Assembly (NCBI RefSeq): GCF_042453785.1
Contig: NC_091666.1
Coordinates: 24,262,501-24,326,500, forward strand
Reading direction: 5' to 3'
DNA: 64,000 nt
Source: Malus domestica
Lineage: Eukaryota > Streptophyta > Magnoliopsida > Rosales > Rosaceae
The position numbers were made by a program, and so were the translations under genes. Below, piece by piece: positions 1 to 10,040 of this stretch (position 1 is its first letter; the number at the start of each line of letters is the position of its first letter). The notes under the pieces were generated by a model. The model was not told where the DNA came from. It saw only the letters and a program-made list of their open reading frames with translations, and searched no databases.

Positions 1-715
1 ACTCAAACTCCATGCATAAGGGAAGCACATCCACTTTCATGTCTACAAAGCATTTTGTTACCTTTAGGGCATGCTTATATAATTGGGTGCCCAAATCACT
101 AATGAGATATTTTCCAAATCTTTGATCCCAAAAAAGCACCTAAAAGCTAATCAGTTTGTCCATGGGCCTAATAATCATGCCCAAAAAAAGTCATGGGCCA
201 TTTCAAGCCCATTTTCAATTTACTCAGGAGAAGCATAGACAGATAAAGAAGATTTCGCACGTGCGAAGCCGAAGTCGGAGGAAATGACAAAACTAGACAC
301 CCCTTCTGGCTTCTGCTTCTGTTCTGCCCCTTCAGATGGAAAAAGCTCAGAGACCTTGATTACGTCAATCCGCATCATCAATACCTGACAGGGTCATCAT
401 TCCACCCGGCATGGTACAATGACGTGGCAGACACTGGTCCAGTGTGGCCCCCCACAACCTACGCTGGTCCCCCCCTCCTCGTCCTCTCTTCTTCCCAGAG
501 AGGAGAGACCACACTGACTAATCACAGGTTGCAAAAATATGAAGAAAAGCATCTGAACCGTCCAGTTACTTGTTCCCCATATCGCCGGCACTCGCCATCT
601 CAAAATAACTGCCGTCTGATTGACGCGTCAATCAACATCGTCCGGCCGCCACGTGTGCGGCTGTGAGCAAAAGAGAATAATATGTTTTCGATGCACCAGA
701 GTGATGATTCTTAAA

Positions 716-865
716 GGAATTTTTAATTGTGACGGAAACACAATTGATACATCACGTGTTTTAATAAAAGTGTTGAGAATTTTTACTTTTTAAGTTATTA
801 ACTGTTTAACTACACATATCACACAATTTGTACCATTCCCTGTACCACTCACATCGAAAATTCTC
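716..865. mobile_element. Probable MITE with imperfect terminal inverted repeats
   Basis: The two ends are imperfect inverted repeats (GAATTTTTAATTGTGACGG at the left; the right end reverse-complements to GAATTTTCGATGTGAGTGG). A related copy lies at 56217-56350 inside the Helitron and shares the central block reading roughly ACGTGTTTTAAT followed by TTTTTAAGTTATTAA. No clean target-site duplication is visible, so the superfamily is not assigned. Two related copies in one window support a repeat family. Confidence 0.5.
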
Positions 866-1895
866 TCATGGTCCATATAGGCTTTTTGTGTGGCCGATTG
901 ATGGCAACCACTCGGAGTCGTACCACAACTCAAAACGCCAATGGTGAAAACGACTTGCAAAAGACTTTCACTTTAGCAAATTAGGGTTTGAAAAGCATTA
1001 GGAGAGGGTAAACCCTAATTTGTTTGGAGTGTGAAGTAAAACTAAACTTTAGGGAAAGCTCTATGAAACTATCCAACCCTAATACTAACGTGGAATATGA
1101 ATTTTGTTAAGCATAATAGTCATGCGCATGCAGAATACTAAGTAGTATGTTCCTATCAACTTTTTAGTGTGAGACTAACTCATCAGGACAAAGTTACGAA
1201 ACTATGAAGGGTTGTACATATAATGTGTGATGAAAGGGCGGTGATCTTGATGTTGGCTAAGCATGTGTACTTGGAAAAAAAATAGTTCAGAAGATTAAGT
1301 TCATTTCAGTAAAGTTTGAAACTTTGGCTTTATTTCTACCCCCGTTAAACCCTTGTGATTAATTAGTATTTTTTTTTTTTGGAACAAACGATATTATTTA
1401 TACTAAGAGGGAGAGAGGTGAAATTAGCCTTATAAGGGACTAGTGCAATATTTGCATTACATTACTTTCATTAGTATGTACTAATCACTACTGTATATTC
1501 TTCTACTAATCATCACAATATTTCATAAAAAATAAAAAAATAAAAAAAATCATCAAAATAATTACACTATGGCTCTAACCTATCAAGGACTTGGCTAGAA
1601 GAGAATAGTTTTGGAATTGCTCTCCACCTCCAATATAACGTTGAAAATTCCAAGTCTTATAATTATGAAGCTAGTATATATTATACAGCTCAAGCCGTAT
1701 AATAATAACAATTAACATTCATCATATATTAATATTATCCAGCAATCATAATATATATAGTGTAAGTGTGATGTGTGTGTATATATAACTAATTAATTGT
1801 TAGAATTGTGTGTAGTTTGTGAAAGAGGAATCATGTGGCGTTCAACCCAAGTCATGACCAGCCGGAACACAATTCACAATGGTTGTGTAAAAAAT

Positions 1896-1942
<47 letters not shown>
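1896..1942. repeat. (GA)n microsatellite
   Basis: An almost pure GA dinucleotide run of about 46 bp. No gene follows it closely, so a 5'UTR role cannot be argued. Confidence 0.95.
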
Positions 1943-1945
<3 letters not shown>

Positions 1946-2828
1946 TCTCTGGTGGAAAACAGTAGTGTAGTGGAGAAGGGGGTGAAAAAAATGATTGTCG
2001 GATGCTGTTTTTGGGTAATCGGGTAAAACCGTAAAAAGGGGGCCTAAATCAGGGGAGAGAAAGGGCCAGCGGGACTTTTGTTTTGTTTGTTTGTATAGAA
2101 GGTGGGGGTCCTTGTGGCTCTGGGGGTGGGGGTCGGAGGCTGGACCTGTGGACCTGCCTTTTGCTTGCTGATATGGGGAGGAAGGAGAGACCATCTTCTT
2201 GATTAAATCAACATGATCATGATTGGATCATTAGTCGTGCCTCAATGGAGTTTTTAAGCTCTCGAGCTTTTGTTAATCAATGCAAATTAATGCAATTGTT
2301 ACTCTTTACCTTTGTCATCTACTCTTTCATTCAAAAGCTCTATCATTTCTTTCTTTCCATCTATTCATAGAGATGAAAGACAAGAATCGAACTCTTATAA
2401 AGAAAATCTTGTAATAGTTTGATTCGAAAATGTAATGTTACTTGTATACACATCTTTAGAGGTCTACATGAGTGTATTGGAGGTGGTTTGCCAAATTTTT
2501 CGAGTTAGCCATTAGATTTTTGGTGTTCGTCAACTTTTTTATTTCATACTGAAAAAGCTTATGTTTTTATTTGGTTAACTTATCAAGTATATTTACTCAA
2601 TGTCCACAACAAAGAGAATATTGTTTTGTTAACTAAGGAATGGATAACAATAACAAAGTTTTACTCTTGATCTCTCTATTTTAGGATAGTTTTGAGGGAC
2701 TTTCAATTCCTAAGTTTGAGGGCAAGTTAGTAAATGAATGAACTAATATAGGAGATTAGAAATGCGCTTTATCAGGAACGATACAAAGAAATTATGTAAG
2801 AGATTTGCAAATCACACTACTCAGAATG

Positions 2829-3118
2829 TATAGAAAACCTTAATGTATATTTCAGTGTCTTAAAACAGTTTACAAGATTAAGCATAAATAGAGGAATAAT
2901 CGGGAAAGAGAGGAGAGTAGGGGACAATGGCAGCTAAGCAAGTCAGCTAAGCAAGCATGAGAGTATGATGACCTCCACACTCTCTTAACACATGCTTTAC
3001 AGCTTATTAACAAGCTTTACACAGAAGAGGGAATAACACAGCTCACTAAACCCTAGCTAAACACAGCTAACACAGCTTTACAGCTGTTAGGGTTTAAAGA
3101 ATTCAATAATATTCAATA
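2829..3118 (-). repeat. 3' LTR of the copia element
   Basis: A 290-bp long terminal repeat, identical on reading to 7468-7757. It lies next to the polypurine tract, which makes it the 3' LTR for a minus-strand element. Confidence 0.95.
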
Positions 3119-3125
3119 CTCCCCC

Positions 3126-6100
3126 TCAAGCTGGATCGAGAGATTTTCTGGATCCAAGCTTGAAGAGAATACGATCAAGTTGAGAAGAAGGAAGGGGCTT
3201 GGTGAACACATCGGCTAGTTGATCACTGGAGCGAACAAATGCAGTTTGTAACAGCTTGGACTGGACTTGGTTGCGGACGAAATGACAGTCAACCTCGATA
3301 TGCTTTGTTCGTTCATGAAAGACGGGGTTGGCAGCAATATGCATCGCTGCTTGATTATCACAGTGGAGGAGAATTGGCTTGGAAGAGATGATGTCAAGAT
3401 CATGCAGCAAACTCTTTAGCCAAATTAGTTCGCATGCAGTAGATGCCATTGCACGGTACTCAGCTTCTGCGCTGGACCGAGCTACAACAGATTGCTTTTT
3501 GCTCTTCCACGTGACGAGGTTACCACCTACAAGAGTGCAGTAACCAGTTGTGGACTTGCGATCAAGGACGTTGCCTGCCCAATCAGAGTCTGTGTATCCT
3601 TCAATGGTGAAGTGTCCGTTGTTTTGCATGAAAATCCCGGTAGACATTGAGCCTTTTAAGTATCGAAGGATCCTTTTAACAAGTTGCAAATGATGAGATG
3701 TGGGAGAATGCATGAACTGGCTGACAAAGCTAACAGCATAAGCAATGTCAGGTCGAGTTATAGTCAAATAGATAAGTTTTCCTACCAACCTTTGATACTC
3801 CGATGCATTTTCAAGCTGGATGCCTGAGGTTTCATGCTTGAAATTTGTTGGTAGAGGTGTTTTAGCAGGTTTGCTGTGCATCATATTGGCTTCTTCTAAA
3901 AGATCGAGAACGTACTTTTGTTGATTTAGAAACAACCCCGTTGGAGATTGATCCATTTCGATTCCGAGAAAGTATCTAAGTCTGCCGAGATCTTTGATTG
4001 AGAATGTTGAATGTAAGGTGGCTTTGAGAGCATTGATTTCTTCTGGATTATCTCCTGTGACAATGAGATCATCAACATACACAAGTACCACCAATCTTCC
4101 ATGTGTGCCAAGCCTAGTGAACATTGAAGAATCTGCATTGCTTCGTTTAAAACCGGATGACATAAGGACAGAGCTTAGTTTTGAGTACCAAGCCCTTGGA
4201 GATTGCTTGAGACCGTAAATGGCCTTGTGAAGCTTGCATACTACTCCTTGTTCCTTCTCTCGTTCATGACCAGGTGGTAGGCGCATGTACACTTCTTCTT
4301 CCAACTCTCCATGAAGAAAAGCGTTTTTTACATCCATTTGATGTAGAGACCATTGTGAATTGATAGCCACCGAAAGAAGAACTCTAACTGTGTTCATCTT
4401 TGCCACCGGGGCAAAGGTTTCTTTGTAATCTACCCCGTAGGTTTGCGTGAAGCCCCTTGCAACTAACCTTGCCTTGTGCCGCTGGATGGTTCCATCTGAG
4501 TTAAATTTTGTCTTGTAAATCCATCTTGCCCCAACCACACGTTGATCTTTTGGCAGAGAAACAATGCTCCAAGTTTTAGTTTCTTCGAGTGCCTTCAGTT
4601 CCTCAAGCATAGCACATCTCCATATAGGAGATTGGTTTGCCTCTTCGAAGGATCGAGGCTCCGAGTGTTGAGATAACTTAGTGACAAATGCTGCATGAGA
4701 TGGGGAGGTCTTGCTATGGTGAACCATTTGTCCAATAGGATATCTAGGCATGTAGATTTCAAAATCATCAAGCCTGGCTGGAGGTTGTCTGTTTCGAGAA
4801 GGATTCCTTCGTGGATGAGTAGGTTGTTCAAGGGGCTCTCTCCTTTCGTGGAGGACTTCTTCATTATTTGCTTCTATATTTTCATGAGCTGGCTCTATCT
4901 CAATTGCTTCATTGTGCGGTGTTGACAGTCTTGGATCATCAAGGACGAGAGGAGTGGGAAACACTTCATATGAGAGCTCCCCCTGAGGTTCATCATCATG
5001 CTTCTGAAAGAAGAAGTGTGTCTCATCAAACCGTACATCCCTGGATACAAACACCTTTCTGGTTTTAGAATCATAGCATTTGTATCCCTTTTGGGAAGTT
5101 GAGTAGCCTACGAATGCACACTTGATAGCCCTTGGATCAAGTTTATCTCGGTGAATAGTTTGAATATGCACATAGCACACACATCCAAACACACGGAGAT
5201 GACTTATGTCAATATCTCTCCCCTTGAGAATTTGACAAGGAGATTTAAACTTCAAGATTCTGCTAGGAAGTCGATTTATGATGTATGCAGCGGTTTGTAT
5301 AGCTTGAGACCAGAACTTCTTTGGAAGGTTTGCTTGTAACATTAGTGATCGTGTTTTCTCAAGCAAATCTCGGTTCTTCCTTTCTGAAATGCCATTTTGT
5401 TGTGGTGTTCCTACACAACTAGTTTGTTGCAAGATTCCATGCTCACTTAAGTAAGTTGTCATGATTTTGGAAGTATACTCAGAGCCATTATCAGACCTTA
5501 AGATGCCAATATTAGAGTTAAAATGATTTTGAACTAAGTTATGAAAATTTTTGAAACACTGGAAAGCTTCGTGCTTGAATTTAAGTAAATACACAAAGGT
5601 AGTTCTAGAGAAATCATCAATGAAAGATATAAAGAATCTGTAGCCATCAAAAGACTCTAAGGTTGCAGGTCCCCAAATGTCGGAATGGACAATTTCAAAA
5701 ACTTTGGTAGCTCTAGAGAGAGAATGGGGAAAGGGTAACCTGGTGGACTTAGATTTTTGACAAACTTCACAATCTGAAATCTCTTTACAGAAACTAGGAA
5801 AAATAAAAGACATAACATGGGAAGAAGGATGAGCTAATCTCATGTGCCACAGCTGCTCCTTGTTTACTGTGTTTGAGTTTACGTAGAAACCTTTTGGAAA
5901 ACTTGAAGAGAAGTTGACATAGTACAGTCCATTGAGGAAGAAACCTTTACCAATCGTTTCCTTCGAAACTCGGTCCTGGAAAATCACACAGTGAGTGGAA
6001 AAAATTGCAAGACAATTTAGCAATTGTGTTATTCTTCCTACTGACAGCAACTTGAAAGGAAAGGAAGGGACATGCATGACACGGGATTCCTTTTTACTTG

Positions 6101-7385
6101 AGAAGATTTTGAGTTTTCCTATGCCTACTATACTAACTTTGGTGCCATTAGCTACGGAGACAAAAGAAGGAGTGGAGAAGTTTTGAAAATCATTTAGTAA
6201 AGATGCATCGTTAGTCATGTGATCAGAAGCTCCTGAGTCGACTATCCAAAAACCACGGCTACTACTAAGATCCAATGCAGTGGAAATAGTTGCAACAATA
6301 CCTGGCACATCATTTTGTGACACTGAGCTTGACTGTTCGAGGAAGCCAGCAAACTTGCCGAGCATGGCTGCAGGATTTTCATGATTTGTTGTCCCTTGTT
6401 TCTGTTGCAAGAAGTTAGCAAATTCATTTATGAGAGTAATGGGACTAGAAGAAGAGTTCATCACATTTTTTGAGACATTGTCGCAAACAAGGTTTCCTTG
6501 AGGAGTGTAGGCAGGCTTCATTTGGTTTCTTGGTGCTCTTCCCTCATCATTGAACTTGGGTTTAAGTTCTGGATGAAGAATCCAGCACTTTTCTTTTATG
6601 TGTCCAATGCCTGGACGACCTATTTTCACACAGTGAGAACACTTTAAGTCTGGTCGTTTTCCCTTGTATGGTCTGAAAGAGGTGAAGGCTCTTGCTTCTG
6701 ATGGCCTAGGATCTGATTCTCCAACGACAACGACTGCATTCATGACCTTCTTCCTTATTTCTTCGCGTTGAATAACGTTGCAGACCATCTGGAAGGTGGG
6801 AAGCTCAGGTGTCATCAGGAGATGACTTTTAAGGTCCTCATATTCTGGTCCGATGCTGGCAAGCAACTGGAACACTTTGTCTTCTTCAGCACGCTTTAAA
6901 AGAATGGTTGTGTCCGTGGTATGAGGTCTGTAGAGATCCAATTCATTCCATTTGGCCTTCAAGTTGCCAAGATGTTGAACAAAAGAGAGATTTCCCTGTT
7001 GTAATTCTGTAAGATCTTTCTTCAGCTGGAAGACTCGCGCAGCATTGTTTAGATCTCCATACATGTCTCGTACAGAAATCCAAAGGTGGTGAGATGATAC
7101 TGAATAACTGAAAATCTCAGCCATCTTTGGTTCCATAGAATTCAACAGCCAAGACATGATAAGTTGGTCTTGGGACACCCATGCTGCATAATCTTGTGAA
7201 GTTGTTTCGGGCATGATATCATCCTTTTGAATGAACTGGAGCTTTCCACGTCCTCCAAGAGCGAGAGAAATAGCTCGTGACCAAGGCAGATAGTTGAATT
7301 CGTTTAGGAGCACTGAGCTCAAACGTTGAATTGGGTTGGTATCCATAGTTTCGTTTTTTGAAACTTTCTCTGATGATGTTGCCAT
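3126..7385 (-). CDS. Copia gag-pol polyprotein (intact)
   Basis: The open frame runs upstream of 7385, but the first true ATG is at 7385-7383, giving 1,419 aa. The stop TGA (3128-3126) lies within the polypurine tract. In order it shows: a UBN2-type Gag; a variant zinc knuckle (C-x2-C-x9-H-x4-C, DNA near 6590-6640); an aspartic protease with the DSGAS active site (near 6240); a GAG-pre-integrase H/C finger ending CEVCQKSK (near 5760-5850); an integrase core with HSDIWGP, RSDNGSEY and the NGISER glutamate (5680 to 5390); a reverse transcriptase with YVDD (near 4070); and an RNase H with DSDWAGN and AEAEYRAM (3590-3450). The order protease-integrase-RT-RNase H is diagnostic of copia. No stop or frameshift is seen. 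The products would act in cytoplasmic virus-like particles and then integrate cDNA in the nucleus. Confidence 0.96.
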   Translation of the reverse strand: MATSSEKVSKNETMDTNPIQRLSSVLLNEFNYLPWSRAISLALGGRGKLQFIQKDDIMPETTSQDYAAWVSQDQLIMSWLLNSMEPKMAEIFSYSVSSHHLWISVRDMYGDLNNAARVFQLKKDLTELQQGNLSFVQHLGNLKAKWNELDLYRPHTTDTTILLKRAEEDKVFQLLASIGPEYEDLKSHLLMTPELPTFQMVCNVIQREEIRKKVMNAVVVVGESDPRPSEARAFTSFRPYKGKRPDLKCSHCVKIGRPGIGHIKEKCWILHPELKPKFNDEGRAPRNQMKPAYTPQGNLVCDNVSKNVMNSSSSPITLINEFANFLQQKQGTTNHENPAAMLGKFAGFLEQSSSVSQNDVPGIVATISTALDLSSSRGFWIVDSGASDHMTNDASLLNDFQNFSTPSFVSVANGTKVSIVGIGKLKIFSSKKESRVMHVPSFPFKLLSVGRITQLLNCLAIFSTHCVIFQDRVSKETIGKGFFLNGLYYVNFSSSFPKGFYVNSNTVNKEQLWHMRLAHPSSHVMSFIFPSFCKEISDCEVCQKSKSTRLPFPHSLSRATKVFEIVHSDIWGPATLESFDGYRFFISFIDDFSRTTFVYLLKFKHEAFQCFKNFHNLVQNHFNSNIGILRSDNGSEYTSKIMTTYLSEHGILQQTSCVGTPQQNGISERKNRDLLEKTRSLMLQANLPKKFWSQAIQTAAYIINRLPSRILKFKSPCQILKGRDIDISHLRVFGCVCYVHIQTIHRDKLDPRAIKCAFVGYSTSQKGYKCYDSKTRKVFVSRDVRFDETHFFFQKHDDEPQGELSYEVFPTPLVLDDPRLSTPHNEAIEIEPAHENIEANNEEVLHERREPLEQPTHPRRNPSRNRQPPARLDDFEIYMPRYPIGQMVHHSKTSPSHAAFVTKLSQHSEPRSFEEANQSPIWRCAMLEELKALEETKTWSIVSLPKDQRVVGARWIYKTKFNSDGTIQRHKARLVARGFTQTYGVDYKETFAPVAKMNTVRVLLSVAINSQWSLHQMDVKNAFLHGELEEEVYMRLPPGHEREKEQGVVCKLHKAIYGLKQSPRAWYSKLSSVLMSSGFKRSNADSSMFTRLGTHGRLVVLVYVDDLIVTGDNPEEINALKATLHSTFSIKDLGRLRYFLGIEMDQSPTGLFLNQQKYVLDLLEEANMMHSKPAKTPLPTNFKHETSGIQLENASEYQRLVGKLIYLTITRPDIAYAVSFVSQFMHSPTSHHLQLVKRILRYLKGSMSTGIFMQNNGHFTIEGYTDSDWAGNVLDRKSTTGYCTLVGGNLVTWKSKKQSVVARSSAEAEYRAMASTACELIWLKSLLHDLDIISSKPILLHCDNQAAMHIAANPVFHERTKHIEVDCHFVRNQVQSKLLQTAFVRSSDQLADVFTKPLPSSQLDRILFKLGSRKSLDPA

Positions 7386-7455
7386 AATGGCTTTAACTGG
7401 TTTGAATTTGGTAGGATTTCGGAAGAACACAGAAGCAGGTCCAAGAGGGATCACT

Positions 7456-7467
7456 GCTCTGATACCA
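7456..7467 (-). promoter_or_regulatory. Primer-binding site (initiator tRNA-Met)
   Basis: The minus strand reads TGGTATCAGAGC directly after the 5' LTR. This is the standard plant copia PBS, complementary to the 3' end of initiator methionine tRNA, and primes minus-strand cDNA. Confidence 0.9.
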
Positions 7468-7757
7468 TATAGAAAACCTTAATGTATATTTCAGTGTCTT
7501 AAAACAGTTTACAAGATTAAGCATAAATAGAGGAATAATCGGGAAAGAGAGGAGAGTAGGGGACAATGGCAGCTAAGCAAGTCAGCTAAGCAAGCATGAG
7601 AGTATGATGACCTCCACACTCTCTTAACACATGCTTTACAGCTTATTAACAAGCTTTACACAGAAGAGGGAATAACACAGCTCACTAAACCCTAGCTAAA
7701 CACAGCTAACACAGCTTTACAGCTGTTAGGGTTTAAAGAATTCAATAATATTCAATA
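7468..7757 (-). repeat. 5' LTR of the copia element
   Basis: A 290-bp long terminal repeat followed, on the minus strand, by the initiator-Met primer-binding site. It carries the element's promoter and is the expected start of its RNA. Confidence 0.95.
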
Positions 7758-7762
7758 GAATG

Positions 7763-8218
7763 ATTATGTAGTACATTTATAACTTCGTTTTATATTTCTT
7801 CCTCACTTAACCTCAATCCTTTGAAACTTAGAAGTTGGTCACCCAACACATAACCTTAATGTACTCGTAGCACTTACAAGCCTTCATTAATACAGTAGTT
7901 TTCTTCTGTTGAAGTACCACAAGTATCCAAATTGAACTGGTCAAAATGATAGGGTTTTACCAATGGGTCATGGACTTTATTTTGTTTCCTCACATTTTCA
8001 ATTTGGTCTATGTGTTTTCAATTTGAGAGCTTATGTAATGGTACACATCATAATAGATTAACATCAAATTAAGAAAAAATGAACTAAAATTAGATTAACG
8101 TCCAAATTAGATAAACCGACCCAACAGGAACAGAGGCACTCTAAGGCCACCATAGGCCTATGCCTACCTTCACTAGGGTTCCCCCTAAGTTCCTAACTAA
8201 CCTTTCTAAATACTTTTG

Positions 8219-8253
<35 letters not shown>
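7763..8253. other. Intergenic AT-rich sequence
   Basis: No coding signal is seen. The segment ends in a (TA)n microsatellite (about 8223-8255) that is the landing site of the next element. Confidence 0.6.
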
Positions 8254-8257
<4 letters not shown>

Positions 8258-8469
8258 AATTGCTTAAGGGGAGGGATCCCCATTTTTTCAAAAAAATGGG
8301 GACACGCTCCCCACCGTTGGATTTGAATTAAATGAAATCCTGTGGTCGAGATTCTATGGCCTGTGTTTTAATCTCAACCACACAATTTCATTAAAGTCAA
8401 TCTAACGGTGGGGAGCGTATCCCCATTTTTTTTGAAAAAATGGGGATCCCTCCCCTTAAGCTCCCTGTA
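8254..8469. mobile_element. Micron-like foldback MITE inside a TA microsatellite
   Basis: About 216 bp with near-perfect terminal inverted repeats of roughly 75 bp. The left end reads (TA)TAGGAATTGCTTAAGGGG; the right end reverse-complements to TACAGGGAGCTTAAGGGG. The arms each contain GGGATCCCC and the motif GCTCCCCACCGTT. Both flanks are (TA)n, so the target duplication cannot be separated from the microsatellite. This resembles the Micron elements of rice, which insert into TA repeats. The arms would form a long hairpin in RNA. There is no coding capacity. Confidence 0.82.
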
Positions 8470-8862
8470 TATATATATATATATATATTATAAACTTAAT
8501 ATTATACTTCTTTTAATTTATACAAAACTCTTAATTTCTATTCACCAATTGTTCAAATAAGAGGTTTCTTTTTTTGTTTCAATCCCAACAGCACTCATCC
8601 TAAAAATAGATTTAAAATCTTATTTTATAAACAAATCAATAATTCTTAAAATTCAAATATGAAAAAATATTCTTTTACATTGCGAACTAAAGAATAATAA
8701 ACTCTGACTTTTTCTTTGCTTCTTGAATTTTATATATTTTTGCTGTGTTCTTTTTAGCTTTTTACTAAATTTTTGAAATTTCATATATTTTGTTCACCAA
8801 ATTCCCAATCCATTCTTCTCATTTTTTGTTCAAAAATTCTCAATCTATTCTATATTGACTTG

Positions 8863-9038
8863 GGGTGATGCTAAAGATAGCATCTACTTGAGCCATATTT
8901 TAAGACCACATGATTATATAACAGTTAATGATTGGACTATTTCTTTAAATCACTAGAGAAGGAATCCAATCATTAACGGTTCCACATTATGTGGTCTCCA
9001 AAATATGGTCTAAAAACTTAGTATCCCTAGCATTTCTC
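8863..9038. mobile_element. Foldback MITE, 9-bp TSD (Mutator-like)
   Basis: A 176-bp element flanked by the exact 9-bp duplication ATTGACTTG (8854-8862 and 9039-9047). Terminal inverted repeats (GGGTGATGCTAAAG at the left, GAGAAATGCTAGGG at the reversed right end) continue through CCATATTTT and GACCACAT into the centre. A 9-bp TSD and a leading GG/GA fit a Mutator-derived MITE. Confidence 0.82.
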
Positions 9039-9047
9039 ATTGACTTG

Positions 9048-9485
9048 ATATTGAAAGGTTAATTCTCTTAATCCTCTTTAATTTTTTTTATTAATTACTT
9101 TTATATTGACTTGATAATGGAAGGTTAACTTCAACATAGAAAAAACAATTAGAGCCTCAAAAAATTTAATTAGCTCACAACTCCATGCATGTAATATTAT
9201 ACTCTCTTGTAAATTATGTGAGGCCCTTCCTCACCTAAAATCCTATCTCCACCATTGAACTGACCAAAATCTTTAATTGGATGAAACACACCAAGTATGA
9301 AATTAGTCAAGTTCAAACAAAACAGAAAGTGATAAAAAAAAAAAACAAAATAAGAACTGGAAATTTAACTTCCCCCCTCCAAACTCATTTTTTCTAGCCT
9401 CTAGCCCATCATATAATATTTATCCGAATAAAATCCAATGATTAGGATCCAACTAAGCAACTTACCAAATAAAGTTTGTGTGTCC

Positions 9486-9535
<50 letters not shown>

Positions 9536-9720
9536 GATCCCTAATATACACCATCTAAACCAGTATGGAAAGTTCTTGTGATTTTGTTTTAATTGATCAC
9601 GTGCATTGAATTTGGCAAGGTCTTGTAGCCATGAAATATGGTTCTACATGGAGGAATTAATTTGGATTTTTTTTTTAATTTCGACAATAAATTTCAATTT
9701 GAATATACCTAATTTACGGT
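9048..9720. other. Intergenic sequence with (TA)n microsatellite
   Basis: AT-rich and non-coding. A (TA)n run of about 42 bp lies at 9489-9531. Confidence 0.6.
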
Positions 9721-9721
9721 T

Positions 9722-10040
9722 TATTTTCAACAATATCTATAGTTTAATTTTATGAAAACAATATCTATTGTTTAAATTTATACCTCCAGTATAATTACAT
9801 GAAGATAGTTTACCTACTATGAAAATTAATTTTTTTAAAAACCAATATCTATTGTTTAATTTTATGAAAATAATTTACCTACTGTATAATTACATGAACA
9901 AATTTACCTACTATGAAAATTAATTTTTGAAAACAATATTTATTGTTTAATTTTATGAAAATAATTTACCTCCTGTATAATTACATGAAAATTAATGTGT
10001 CTACTTTTTAAATTTGTAACAAAATTAATTTACCTACTTC
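9722..10040. repeat. Tandem repeat, ~90-bp unit, about 3.5 copies
   Basis: Blocks starting CAATATCTATTGTTTAA recur near 9729, 9761, 9842 and 9934. Each is followed by a TTATGAAAATAATTTACCT-like segment and GTATAATTACATGAA. The copies are diverged. No coding role is seen. Confidence 0.75.

Larger units (their letters stand above)
1..2823. other. Intergenic region, no gene recognised
   Basis: No open frame here has coding character. A G/C-richer patch near 240-670 contains a G-box core (CACGTG, near 650) and could be promoter DNA of a gene lying left of the window, but this cannot be shown. A poly-T run near 1370, followed by a short repeat-like segment, resembles the tail of a non-LTR retroposon. 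A (GA)n tract and a probable MITE are listed separately. The rest is AT-rich sequence with no recognised feature. Confidence 0.6.
2829..7757 (-). mobile_element. Complete Ty1/copia LTR retrotransposon, recently inserted
   Basis: A 4,929-bp element in minus orientation. It has two 290-bp LTRs (2829-3118 and 7468-7757) that read identically base for base, and a 5-bp target-site duplication GAATG (2824-2828 and 7758-7762). A primer-binding site complementary to initiator tRNA-Met (minus-strand TGGTATCAGAGC, 7456-7467) abuts the 5' LTR. A purine tract (TTGAGGGGGAG, 3119-3129) abuts the 3' LTR. One uninterrupted gag-pol frame fills the interior. The LTR termini are TA...TA rather than the usual TG...CA. 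LTR identity, intact TSD and an open frame together indicate very recent transposition and possibly current competence. The lineage within copia was not assigned. Confidence 0.96.

Noticed and set aside
1874-2194. 106-codon minus-strand open frame ending in a Ser-Leu repeat
   Set aside because: The repeat is the (GA)n microsatellite read in frame; no domain or splice context.
7386-7454. Longer copia Gag start
   Set aside because: The frame stays open to the PBS but the first codon is GTG; the first ATG is at 7385.
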